Shown one piece after another: positions 35,141-42,570 of a stretch of 64,000 bases of DNA; positions within the stretch are counted from its first letter, which is position 1, and each line of letters begins with the position of its first letter. Source of the DNA: Tenacibaculum sp. Its GTDB lineage: Bacteria > Bacteroidota > Bacteroidia > Flavobacteriales > Flavobacteriaceae. The notes under the pieces were generated by a model. That model worked only from the letters and a program-made list of their open reading frames with translations, made no database searches and was not told where the DNA came from. The translations under genes were made by a program, and so were the position numbers. Where the stretch lies: contig JAKVCX010000010.1 of assembly GCA_022448525.1 (NCBI GenBank), positions 162,784 to 226,783 of the forward strand, in the 5' to 3' direction.

Positions 35141-35172
35141 GTTGCGAGTTTGTTTTAAACTCGCAACTTTTT
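35141..35172 (+). terminator. Rho-independent terminator before the HlyD gene
   Basis: GTTGCGAGTTT (35141-35151) and AAACTCGCAAC (35157-35167) form an 11-bp stem followed by five T. It would end the first peptide block, leaving the HlyD gene to a promoter of its own or to read-through. Confidence 0.8.
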
Positions 35173-35207
35173 AGGATGTAAACAATTTTCAAAGTAATTA
35201 AATCTAG

Positions 35208-36497
35208 ATGCCACAAGACATTCAAGACATAGAGATCAGAAGCGAAGAAGTACAGGAAATACTTACCAAAGTTCCTAACTGGATGATTCGTTATGGAAAC
35301 ACATTAGTATTTATACTGATTTTAATGCTGTTATTTATTTCATGGTTTATAAAATACCCTGATGTAATTACATCTCAGGTTATGGTAACAACCTCTACTC
35401 CACCTGAAAAATTATTCGCTAAATCTACCGGACAATTCGAAGTGTTTTTGGCAAGCGAAGGTGCAAGTGTAGAAAAAAATGATGTACTTGCTGTAATTGA
35501 AAATAGTGCTTCTTACAAAGATGTTCTTCTTCTAAAAAGCATCGTAGATACGATTCAGAATTACGAAGATGCTTTTTCATTTCCTATTGATAAGTTACCG
35601 CCTTTAATTTTAGGAGATATAACATCTAGCTTCTCTCAATTTGAAAATGATTATTCAGAATATGTCTTAAATGAAAAATTGACTCCTTTTAAATCAGAAT
35701 CATTTGCAAACAAAATGTCTGTTATTGAAGCTAAAGGAAGACTCCAAATATTACTTTCACAAAGAAAACTAAATGCTAAGGAACTTGAATTTAGAAAACA
35801 GGACTTAGAACGAAGTAGAAAAATGTTTAAACAGGGAGTTATTTCTGCCAAAGAAAGTGAACAAAAGGAAGTTGAATATTTACAAGCGCAAAGAAATTAT
35901 CAAAGTAACGAAACATCAATTTCTCAAATGCGAGAATTGATTAATAATTCAGCTAAAAACCTAGAAGGAACTTCTATCAAGAAAACTCAAAACGATATTC
36001 GCTTACGTAAAAAAGCAATTCAATCCTTTTTATATCTTAAAAAAGCTATTAAGGACTGGGAAAAAATGTATGCTTTAACTTCTTCTATTGATGGAAAAGT
36101 CTCGTTTTTATCGTTCTGGAACAAAAATCAAAATGTAAATATAGGCGACTTAATATTCACAATTATACCAGAGAATAGCGAATATTTCATAGGAAAAATA
36201 AAAGCACCTATAGCTAATTCAGGTAAAATAAAAACAGGACAATCTGTGCATATTAAATTATTGAATTATCCAGCTGATGAATTTGGAAAATTGAATGGGA
36301 TCGTAAAATATATTTCTGTAATTCCTGATCAAGAAGGAAATTATTTAATTGATGTTGAATTACCTAAAAAACTTGTAACAACCTATGAAAAAGAAATTGA
36401 ATTTAAACAAGAAATGACAGGAACTGCTGATATTATAACGGAAGACTTAAGACTTATTGAGCGCTTCTTTTATCAGCTTAAAAACGTTCTAAAATAA
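35208..36497 (+). CDS. HlyD-family secretion adaptor
   Basis: A 429-residue membrane fusion protein. One membrane helix covers about residues 32-48, after a short cytoplasmic part. Then come a biotinyl-lipoyl half-motif (GQFEVFLASEGASVEKNDVLAVIE), a long coiled coil (about 150-270), and a beta-barrel domain (GKIKTGQSVHIKLLNYP). It should bridge the C39 exporter to an outer-membrane channel; no TolC gene is in the cluster, so a shared one is likely used. It has a start at 35208 after a terminator, and copy 3 of the pseudoknot begins 5 nt after its stop. Confidence 0.9.
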   Translation: MPQDIQDIEIRSEEVQEILTKVPNWMIRYGNTLVFILILMLLFISWFIKYPDVITSQVMVTTSTPPEKLFAKSTGQFEVFLASEGASVEKNDVLAVIENSASYKDVLLLKSIVDTIQNYEDAFSFPIDKLPPLILGDITSSFSQFENDYSEYVLNEKLTPFKSESFANKMSVIEAKGRLQILLSQRKLNAKELEFRKQDLERSRKMFKQGVISAKESEQKEVEYLQAQRNYQSNETSISQMRELINNSAKNLEGTSIKKTQNDIRLRKKAIQSFLYLKKAIKDWEKMYALTSSIDGKVSFLSFWNKNQNVNIGDLIFTIIPENSEYFIGKIKAPIANSGKIKTGQSVHIKLLNYPADEFGKLNGIVKYISVIPDQEGNYLIDVELPKKLVTTYEKEIEFKQEMTGTADIITEDLRLIERFFYQLKNVLK

Positions 36498-36501
36498 TAT
36501 A

Positions 36502-36547
36502 TCGCGAAGAATAGACAGAAACCTTGAATGTCTTAAAATGATCAAGG
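36502..36547 (+). ncRNA. Structured leader element, copy 3: H-type pseudoknot
   Basis: Invariant TCGCGAAGAATAGACA at 36502-36517. Helix 1 is AGACA (36513-36517) with TGTCT (36529-36533), five pairs, the sixth pair being replaced by G-A. Helix 2 is CCTTGA (36522-36527) with TCAAGG (36542-36547). The 3' loop TAAAATGA is again 8 nt. It ends 29 nt before the ATG at 36577. Confidence 0.72.
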
Positions 36548-36576
36548 ATTTAATTCATTTTAAATCAAACTCTCCC

Positions 36577-36822
36577 ATGAAAAAATCAATCTTACACCTA
36601 GGTAAAGTATTATCTAAAACCGAACAAAAAAAAGTAAATGGTCAATTCGGTGGTTGTGACATTGCACCTCCAAACTGTCCATGTATTGTTCCTCCAAATC
36701 ATCCTTGCTTAAATGGAAGTGGCGGTGGAAGCGGATCTACAGGAACTTGTTTCGGACCTTTTGGAACCTATACCGTTCAGTGCAACAGCACTTGTGATGA
36801 TGGTTCACAACCAATTTGCTAA
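36577..36822 (+). CDS. Leader peptide, 8 Cys, with altered Gly-Gly site
   Basis: An 81-residue precursor from the ATG at 36577; an in-frame ATG at 36538 lies inside the pseudoknot and is rejected. The leader MKKSILHLGKVLSKTEQKK continues VNGQFGG, so the usual Gly-Gly is Gly-Gln and a Gly-Gly occurs three residues later. The core has eight Cys (GGCDIAPPNCPCIVPPNHPC and four more) and a Gly/Ser linker GSGGGSGSTG. It may be cut at the shifted pair or handled differently. Confidence 0.85.
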   Translation: MKKSILHLGKVLSKTEQKKVNGQFGGCDIAPPNCPCIVPPNHPCLNGSGGGSGSTGTCFGPFGTYTVQCNSTCDDGSQPIC

Positions 36823-36942
36823 AACACACTATCTTTTTATTTAACATTCCCTCTTTACAACTTAGGGATTAAAAGACTATTGCCTATATACAACTGAGAT
36901 TATGTGATATACATATTCGATTTGTTTATAGCGCAAAAAAAA

Positions 36943-36988
36943 TCGCGAAGAATAGACATATTTCTTGAGTGTCTTTAAATGTTCAAGA
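36943..36988 (+). ncRNA. Structured leader element, copy 4: H-type pseudoknot
   Basis: Invariant TCGCGAAGAATAGACA at 36943-36958. Helix 1 AGACAT (36954-36959) with GTGTCT (36969-36974) ends in a T-G pair. Helix 2 is TCTTGA (36963-36968) with TCAAGA (36983-36988): one base changed on each strand relative to copies 2 and 3, keeping the pair. Loop TTAAATGT is 8 nt. It ends 27 nt before the ATG at 37016. Confidence 0.75.
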
Positions 36989-37015
36989 TTTTATTCAATT
37001 TAAATATTTTAAGTT

Positions 37016-37207
37016 ATGAAAAAATCAATCTTAAATTTAGGAAAAGCTTTAAACAAAGCAGATCAAAGAAAAGTAAACGGAGGAGTAACTGTTGCTTACT
37101 GTAACGAAGGCGGTAGAGCTCTAATCGCATGTATCGGAGGAGAACTCCTTGGATACTGTCGCGGACCACAAGGAATTTACACAATTTTCTTAGGACCTTG
37201 CTTCTAA
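37016..37207 (+). CDS. Double-glycine leader peptide, 4 Cys
   Basis: A 63-residue precursor with leader MKKSILNLGKALNKADQRK ending in VNGG. The 40-residue core has four Cys (VTVAYCNEGG, LIACIGGELLGYC, FLGPCF) and is more hydrophobic than its neighbours, ending in Phe. A pseudoknot precedes it. Confidence 0.87.
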   Translation: MKKSILNLGKALNKADQRKVNGGVTVAYCNEGGRALIACIGGELLGYCRGPQGIYTIFLGPCF

Positions 37208-37233
37208 AGTATTTAGTCTAAAAACTAATCTTC

Positions 37234-37279
37234 TCGCGAAGAATAGACACATTCTCTGAGTGTCTTTAACTGTTCAGAG
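37234..37279 (+). ncRNA. Structured leader element, copy 5: H-type pseudoknot
   Basis: Invariant TCGCGAAGAATAGACA at 37234-37249. Helix 1 is AGACAC (37245-37250) with GTGTCT (37260-37265). Helix 2 is CTCTGA (37254-37259) with TCAGAG (37274-37279): two adjacent pairs differ from copies 2 and 3, each with a matching change on the other strand. Loop TTAACTGT is 8 nt. It ends 26 nt before the ATG at 37306. Confidence 0.77.
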
Positions 37280-37305
37280 ATTTAATCAATTTTAATCTTT
37301 TTAAA

Positions 37306-37497
37306 ATGAAAAAATCAATTTTAAATCTAGGAAAAGCTTTAGAAAAAGCACAACAAGTTCAAATTAACGGAGGCGCAAACTGTCCAACTTATCCTGCAAG
37401 TAGATGTTCAGCTTGTGGAGGACATCCATTAGCTAATGGTTGTTGTCTTGGTTCAATGGATACTCATGCTTGTTTACGTTTAGACGGAATTCAATAA
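37306..37497 (+). CDS. Double-glycine leader peptide, 6 Cys
   Basis: A 63-residue precursor with leader MKKSILNLGKALEKAQQVQ ending in INGG. The core ANCPTYPASRCSACGGHP continues to NGCCLGSMDTHAC and has six Cys, spaced C-x7-C-x2-C-x8-CC-x8-C. It is preceded by pseudoknot copy 5. Confidence 0.87.
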   Translation: MKKSILNLGKALEKAQQVQINGGANCPTYPASRCSACGGHPLANGCCLGSMDTHACLRLDGIQ

Positions 37498-37511
37498 TTA
37501 AAATAAATTTT

Positions 37512-37688
37512 ATGAAAAATTCAATTTTAAATCTAGGTAAATCTTTAAGTAAATTCGAACAGAAACAAATTGGTGGTGGATATGTTCAATTCTGCTACAG
37601 TGCAGGCGATTGTAGCCGCTTTGAATGTTGTAGCGGTGGAAAATGTATTGACACTAGATATACTTTAGAGCAACCTGATTGTTTATAG
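37512..37688 (+). CDS. Double-glycine leader peptide, 6 Cys, cystine-knot spacing
   Basis: A 58-residue precursor from the ATG at 37512; a longer in-frame start overlaps the preceding gene and is rejected. Leader MKNSILNLGKSLSKFEQKQ ends in IGGG. The core YVQFCYSAGDCSRFECCSG has six Cys spaced C-x5-C-x4-CC-x4-C-x10-C, which fits the general inhibitor-cystine-knot spacing. A knotted fold is inference from spacing only. Confidence 0.87.
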   Translation: MKNSILNLGKSLSKFEQKQIGGGYVQFCYSAGDCSRFECCSGGKCIDTRYTLEQPDCL

Positions 37689-37730
37689 AATAGCATTCAA
37701 AAAGAATTAATTCATCTAAATTACATTAAA

Positions 37731-37910
37731 ATGAAAAAATCAATTTTAAACTTAGGGAAGGTTTTAAAAAAATCTGAACAAGTAACAGTAAATGGTGGAC
37801 TAAGAAATTGTAGAGATGCAATTTCATTAGATGGAACATTGTGCTTATGCATTGGCTGGGTTCCTGCATCAAGCGGAGGATATTGTGTTGTAGACTCAAA
37901 TCCTTCTTAA
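37731..37910 (+). CDS. Double-glycine leader peptide, 4 Cys (59 residues)
   Basis: An ATG at 37731 opens a frame of 59 codons ending in TAA at 37908-37910. The leader MKKSILNLGKVLKKSEQVT ends in VNGG and matches the cluster. The core LRNCRDAISLDGTLCLCIGW continues to GGYCVVDSNPS with four Cys. It is easily missed because it is under 60 codons. A strong terminator follows, marking the end of the cluster. Confidence 0.85.
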   Translation: MKKSILNLGKVLKKSEQVTVNGGLRNCRDAISLDGTLCLCIGWVPASSGGYCVVDSNPS

Positions 37911-37916
37911 AATAAT

Positions 37917-37944
37917 AAAGCCGTCCAAAGTTGGACGGCTTTTT
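37917..37944 (+). terminator. Terminator ending the peptide cluster
   Basis: AAAGCCGTCCAA (37917-37928) and TTGGACGGCTTT (37931-37942) form a 12-bp GC-rich stem with a short loop and T tail. Confidence 0.88.
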
Positions 37945-37962
37945 CACTTATTAATTCTTCGC

Positions 37963-40900
37963 TTACATATTTAGATAAGGTTTTTCCGTAGCAAATAAAC
38001 CTCCTTTAATTACTTTCTTCCATTTCTCTGGAATCTTCCCTTCTAATACAACACTTGACAACACATAAACTTGCGCCTTCCACTTCACCGTAAATTCAGC
38101 AATTTCTTTTTCAACTTTTGAAAAACGTTTAGCTTTGATATTGAATATTAATTCTTCAAGTCTTGATTTATCAAATTTCAAAGGCTGTAAAATAGGAAGC
38201 ATTTCATCATAGTTCTTCCCTTCTTTAATATACAAACCTAAAACAGACCAAACTGAATTTAAGTTTAACGACTCAATTTTTAATTCATTTAGAATCGTTG
38301 TTTTTAATGCTTCGTCAACATTATCTGAAGCTGCCACTAACGCACTCATGTAACTAATATCTGTATCATATTTTTTAGCAAGTTTAAATCCTTCTTTGAT
38401 TTTTCCCTTACTAAGCAAATAATACATATAATTCGGATTTTCACTACCTCCATCTACATCTCCAACTTCTAATCTTTGATAATACTTTACTTCCTTATTT
38501 TTCACAATACTGCGAAACTTATTGGCCTCCTTAAGATTTAAAATCCTTTTTATTCTTTCCGCTTCTAAAGCAACGATATTTCGAACCGTTGCGTTATTTT
38601 TACAAGCAACTTTATAAGCGTTGTACGCTTTCTCGAATTCTGCTCCTCTAGAGTAAACAAAGCCTGATGCATAGGCTAACCAATTATGATCTTTCCATTT
38701 TTTATATCCTTCAAGAAATCTTTTATCTTGTTCTGGCCCATCTTCCATGCACCTCATCGATAAATAATAATAATCAGGATTCTCAGGTTCCTCATTAGCA
38801 ATCTTATTGTGTTGTTCGCAAATTTCTTTTTTACTATTCTCATCAGCCAAATCTTGCAATGCTCTAAGACTAATAAATTCATTCGGTCTTTCATTCAATC
38901 TTTCCTGTAACAATTCCATTCCATTTTCAACACCTCCTAATGCATACAACCAATCAACAATTTGCTTACTATTTCCATCATCCCATTTCACGTGATTCTG
39001 GATAACTTCCTGAACTTGATTCTGATCATTTAAAACTGCCAGCATATTTTGAGGTTCCAAATCACTATAAGCCGTCAATACGTCTTTTCTTTCCATTGTT
39101 GTAGTTGAAGACATTGAGATTTGTGATGGAGCTTCTCTAAAAAAATAATCTGCTTTTACTGGAAATATTTTATTACTCCCAAATATCTCACTTTCATCCG
39201 AACCTGAACTACCAAGTGAAACGCCCCCATAATATACCGGATACTTAACCATAACTGCGGCATTCGCAACATTGTAAACATATGCAGAATGCGAGTTCAT
39301 CGTGAAGTTGAGACTGTCTATTAATGCTCCTTCATTATTTCTAGTTTTAACAAGATAATCCTCACCATAATTCAATTGTATTTTTTCATTAAAGTTAGGA
39401 TCAATCTCATATTCAGAATCCCCAATAGTAACATTAACAACAGTTTGCAAACCATTATAAATATGGAAAGGTAATTTCTGCGATCTATTTCCGAAGAAAA
39501 TTGCTGCAAAAACGATTCCACCGGAAATACCAAATTTTGCTATCGAAGGAATAATTCCGTCTCCTGTAGCAAAGCGATCCCAAGCTCCCAATTTGGTTTG
39601 TAGTTTTCTTTCTTTACCCGGGATAAGAAGATCGTACGAATCTGGGAAACCTTTAATTACAGAAGCAGTGCTTTCAGTTATATTATTTTCATATGCTTCT
39701 TTGATATACTTTTCAGTTTCGAGCAACAACTCTAGCGATTCGTTTCTAAGTTTCATTAGATTCTCCATTGCTAAGGAAGCCCAACCTCCAACAACATTTA
39801 CCCAATCGTTAATATTATCATGATTTGGTGGCGGCAAAGTAAATTCCTCATATAATTTACCATAGCTTTCAACTCCTAAATTCTTTAAAAGAGTTGTATC
39901 AAAAGTAAATTCTTCAGAATGTTTATAAATTCTTCTTAATGTAATATGATATGTTCTTCCGATAGCTAAAATCGCTGATAATTCTTCTGAAGAAACATTA
40001 CCATCAGCCAATGCAATACCCATTACATTATTATACTTTCTTGAAACATCTTTTAAATTTGCTAATGCGTGTTCACTGTAATGAACCAACTTTACCAGTC
40101 TCTCGTGGTAAGCTGCCCAACTTTTGTCAATTCTTAGTGCTGCTTTTTGAAAAACGCTTCTACAAGTAGCATCATGCCTTTTCAATCGATCTCTGATTTC
40201 AGAAATTTCCTCTCTCAAACCTTTTAAGATTGACGGAATCTCTTTTCTTTTAACCTGATTTCCTCTATGCCAAATTCTTCGTTTCTCTAATGTTAAAGAT
40301 TCATCCTTACTAACTTCAAGCGCTACTTCTTCCTCCAGAAGTTCTTGTAAAAGTTGAATATCATCACCTAAACTTTTAGGATAAATTTGACTAAATGTTT
40401 CTGACAGTTTTAGCGGATTCACATCAGCGTTAAGTAAGTCTTCATGTGATTCAAAACTTTGGAAGGTATATCTATTTAAAAAATTCGAGTTATAGATTGG
40501 CTCCAAGAACGTCCATTCGAAATAAGCTTTGTTCTGAAACTTTAAAGCCTCCTCTTCACTAATTTCTTCAGTCTCGACTTCAACAGTACTAATTAATTTT
40601 TTCGTTAATTCCTCCCTATATCCTTTTGGATCCGAAAACAAATCCCACGAAGACCTATTATCTATTTCTTCTGAAATATAATTTTTCTTCGCGTTATTTT
40701 CTCTATCAATATCCGCTGGGTGAGTTGCCCACATTTTTGGTGGATTATATTTTTTATTAGCAAAAATCCTATTAGACTCGGGAGATTCAGAAGGAACTTG
40801 CGGTGATTCGCCATAAGCCTCATCATTTAGAATCACAGACATTCTTTGAATATAATTTGATTGTAAAGTATACATATCCTTTACAGCTTTCTTCTCTCCT

Positions 40901-41802
40901 ATTAAAGAATTCATACAATCCAAAGCATTGTCATGCGCTTCATCTGCAACTTGCAATTTATACAAAGCGTGAATCAAAGCATCACTTCCAGTTAAAGAAA
41001 CCGCCACTAAGTCCGCCTGAAATTCCATTTCACGTGACAAAGCTCTCTCAGCGGCAACTACTACAGAAAAGCATATTTCAATGAAAGATCTTACCGACCA
41101 AACCAAAATTGACAAAATCCACCCAATCCAAGCAATTCTAATATCAAACCTTGATAATCCTGCTAAAAAAGAATCAAATGCATCTCTTTTACCTACAATT
41201 CTAGCTGCTATTTGCTGAACGACGTATACATATCTCCCTAACAACATTGATCGCTGTGCGAAATGACCGAACTCATGTGCTAAAACCGCCTTAAGTTCTC
41301 CTAAACTTAAAACATTCACAACACCTAATCCTATTTCCAAATTTTTCTTAGAAGGAAATATTAAGTTTATCAAAGATATATCGTAAGAAACACTTGCATT
41401 AACTCTATCTGTCAAAAACACTTTATTTGGTCTAGGTGCACCAGCTTCATCAGCAAGTTGATGCAAATAATCAAATAATACAGGTTCTTCTTGTTCTGTT
41501 AAATATCTATGTATTGGATTCTCTCTTCGTTTATTTAAAAAGAAAAGTGATTTTGCCATGAATAACGACAAAAATCCAAAACCAAACGCCAATAAATAAT
41601 TCAAGAAATGTCCGTCAAAATTATAAGCATCTAGCGCTAAATCATAAGCTAACCTTCCGAACCAAAACGTTAGCATCAAGTACAATCCTATAAAGAATAA
41701 CAATCCGAATATAGAAAGCCAAACATGTTTTTTAAAAGATTGTGTAGGTTTAGTGTAGTCTTCAGGAACCTCGGCCGAGATCCTTTTATATAAGCTTTTC
41801 AT
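37963..41802 (-). CDS. Very large M48-family membrane metallopeptidase with repeat-rich C-terminus
   Basis: A 1279-residue protein. Two membrane helices lie near 28-48 and 67-88. The zinc motif HEFGH at 176-180 sits in LKAVLAHEFGHFAQRS, and the third ligand Glu is in EMEFQADLVAVSLTG, both as in HtpX/Ste24 peptidases. After another membrane segment the protein continues far beyond the usual 300-450 residues: a long helical region (450-740), a further hydrophobic helix near 775-790, and a helical-repeat tail (about 950-1279) with TPR-like character. The extra parts may bind substrates or partners. It would act at the membrane; substrates unknown. Confidence 0.85.
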   Translation of the reverse strand: MKSLYKRISAEVPEDYTKPTQSFKKHVWLSIFGLLFFIGLYLMLTFWFGRLAYDLALDAYNFDGHFLNYLLAFGFGFLSLFMAKSLFFLNKRRENPIHRYLTEQEEPVLFDYLHQLADEAGAPRPNKVFLTDRVNASVSYDISLINLIFPSKKNLEIGLGVVNVLSLGELKAVLAHEFGHFAQRSMLLGRYVYVVQQIAARIVGKRDAFDSFLAGLSRFDIRIAWIGWILSILVWSVRSFIEICFSVVVAAERALSREMEFQADLVAVSLTGSDALIHALYKLQVADEAHDNALDCMNSLIGEKKAVKDMYTLQSNYIQRMSVILNDEAYGESPQVPSESPESNRIFANKKYNPPKMWATHPADIDRENNAKKNYISEEIDNRSSWDLFSDPKGYREELTKKLISTVEVETEEISEEEALKFQNKAYFEWTFLEPIYNSNFLNRYTFQSFESHEDLLNADVNPLKLSETFSQIYPKSLGDDIQLLQELLEEEVALEVSKDESLTLEKRRIWHRGNQVKRKEIPSILKGLREEISEIRDRLKRHDATCRSVFQKAALRIDKSWAAYHERLVKLVHYSEHALANLKDVSRKYNNVMGIALADGNVSSEELSAILAIGRTYHITLRRIYKHSEEFTFDTTLLKNLGVESYGKLYEEFTLPPPNHDNINDWVNVVGGWASLAMENLMKLRNESLELLLETEKYIKEAYENNITESTASVIKGFPDSYDLLIPGKERKLQTKLGAWDRFATGDGIIPSIAKFGISGGIVFAAIFFGNRSQKLPFHIYNGLQTVVNVTIGDSEYEIDPNFNEKIQLNYGEDYLVKTRNNEGALIDSLNFTMNSHSAYVYNVANAAVMVKYPVYYGGVSLGSSGSDESEIFGSNKIFPVKADYFFREAPSQISMSSTTTMERKDVLTAYSDLEPQNMLAVLNDQNQVQEVIQNHVKWDDGNSKQIVDWLYALGGVENGMELLQERLNERPNEFISLRALQDLADENSKKEICEQHNKIANEEPENPDYYYLSMRCMEDGPEQDKRFLEGYKKWKDHNWLAYASGFVYSRGAEFEKAYNAYKVACKNNATVRNIVALEAERIKRILNLKEANKFRSIVKNKEVKYYQRLEVGDVDGGSENPNYMYYLLSKGKIKEGFKLAKKYDTDISYMSALVAASDNVDEALKTTILNELKIESLNLNSVWSVLGLYIKEGKNYDEMLPILQPLKFDKSRLEELIFNIKAKRFSKVEKEIAEFTVKWKAQVYVLSSVVLEGKIPEKWKKVIKGGLFATEKPYLNM

Positions 41803-41863
41803 AGTTAATTATTTAATAGGCGTAAATATAAAAGAATTATCTAATCAGTATTAAAAATGAAAA

Positions 41864-41899
41864 ACAAAAAAACAGCTACCCATAATTTGGATAACTGTT
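41864..41899 (-). terminator. Terminator after ribE
   Basis: On the minus strand AACAGTTATCC pairs with GGGTAGCTGTT (41899-41871) with two G-U pairs and is followed by seven T. Confidence 0.65.
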
Positions 41900-41925
41900 A
41901 TACTATATAGAAGTAAATTTTACAA

Positions 41926-42516
41926 CTATTTATTAAAACTTTGTAAGCGAGCTACGTATTTACCAATTACATCAAACTCTAAATTTACTTTAGTTCCAAC
42001 TTTAAAATTTTTAAAAACAGTATGCTCTAAGGTGTAAGGAATAATAGCAACACTAAATTCATTTTCCTTTGAATTTACCACAGTTAAACTCACACCATTT
42101 ACTGTAATTGAACCTTTTTCAATAGTAACATTATTATTCTTAGAGTGATATTCAAAAGTAAAAACAGTACTTCCGTCTTGATCTTGAATTCCTTTACAAA
42201 CACCCGTTTCATCAACATGACCCTGCACAATATGGCCATCTAATCGATCACCTAGTTTCATAGCTCTCTCTAAATTAACTTCATCTCCAACTGAAATATC
42301 TCCCATATTGGACTTATCCATTGTTTCTTTAATAGCAGTAACCACATACTCATCACCACTAATTTCTACAACAGTTAAACATACTCCATTATGCGCAACA
42401 CTTTGATCAATTTTTAATTCATTAGTAATAGAACTCTTAATTGTAAAATGAATATTCTCTAAATCCTTTTCTATATTTGAAACTACTCCAATAGTTTCTA
42501 TGATTCCTGTAAACAT
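41926..42516 (-). CDS. ribE: Riboflavin synthase, alpha chain
   Basis: A 196-residue enzyme that dismutates two molecules of lumazine to riboflavin. The two tandem beta-barrel halves are clear: the first starts MFTGIIETIGVV and has the GDEVNLERAMKLGDRLDGHIVQGHVDETG block; the second has NNNVTIEKGSITVNGVSLTVV and VGTKVNLEFDVIGKYVARL. Length is normal. It is divergent from pdxA with a shared 54-bp promoter region. Confidence 0.95.
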   Translation of the reverse strand: MFTGIIETIGVVSNIEKDLENIHFTIKSSITNELKIDQSVAHNGVCLTVVEISGDEYVVTAIKETMDKSNMGDISVGDEVNLERAMKLGDRLDGHIVQGHVDETGVCKGIQDQDGSTVFTFEYHSKNNNVTIEKGSITVNGVSLTVVNSKENEFSVAIIPYTLEHTVFKNFKVGTKVNLEFDVIGKYVARLQSFNK

Positions 42517-42530
42517 TATATTAATTTAGT

Positions 42531-42538
42531 TACTTTTG
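42531..42538 (+). promoter_or_regulatory. Promoter -7 box for pdxA
   Basis: TACTTTTG, exact consensus, 32 nt before the pdxA ATG. Confidence 0.5.
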
Positions 42539-42570
42539 TTTACATCAAAAATACGACATCAAAAGTCTAT

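Noticed and set aside
35010..35225. A 71-codon minus-strand frame in the structured region
   Set aside because: It overlaps the nested hairpins, the terminator and the hlyD start, with no sign of protein conservation.
31215..37279. The repeated TCGCGAAGAATAGACA block as a CRISPR repeat
   Set aside because: Spacing between copies is irregular (hundreds to thousands of bases), genes lie between them, and copies sit at a fixed distance before start codons.
33676..37910. Lanthipeptide or other heavily modified peptide class
   Set aside because: No LanB/C/M, YcaO, radical-SAM or ATP-grasp modification enzyme is in the cluster; the even Cys counts and the VKOR protein point to disulfides.
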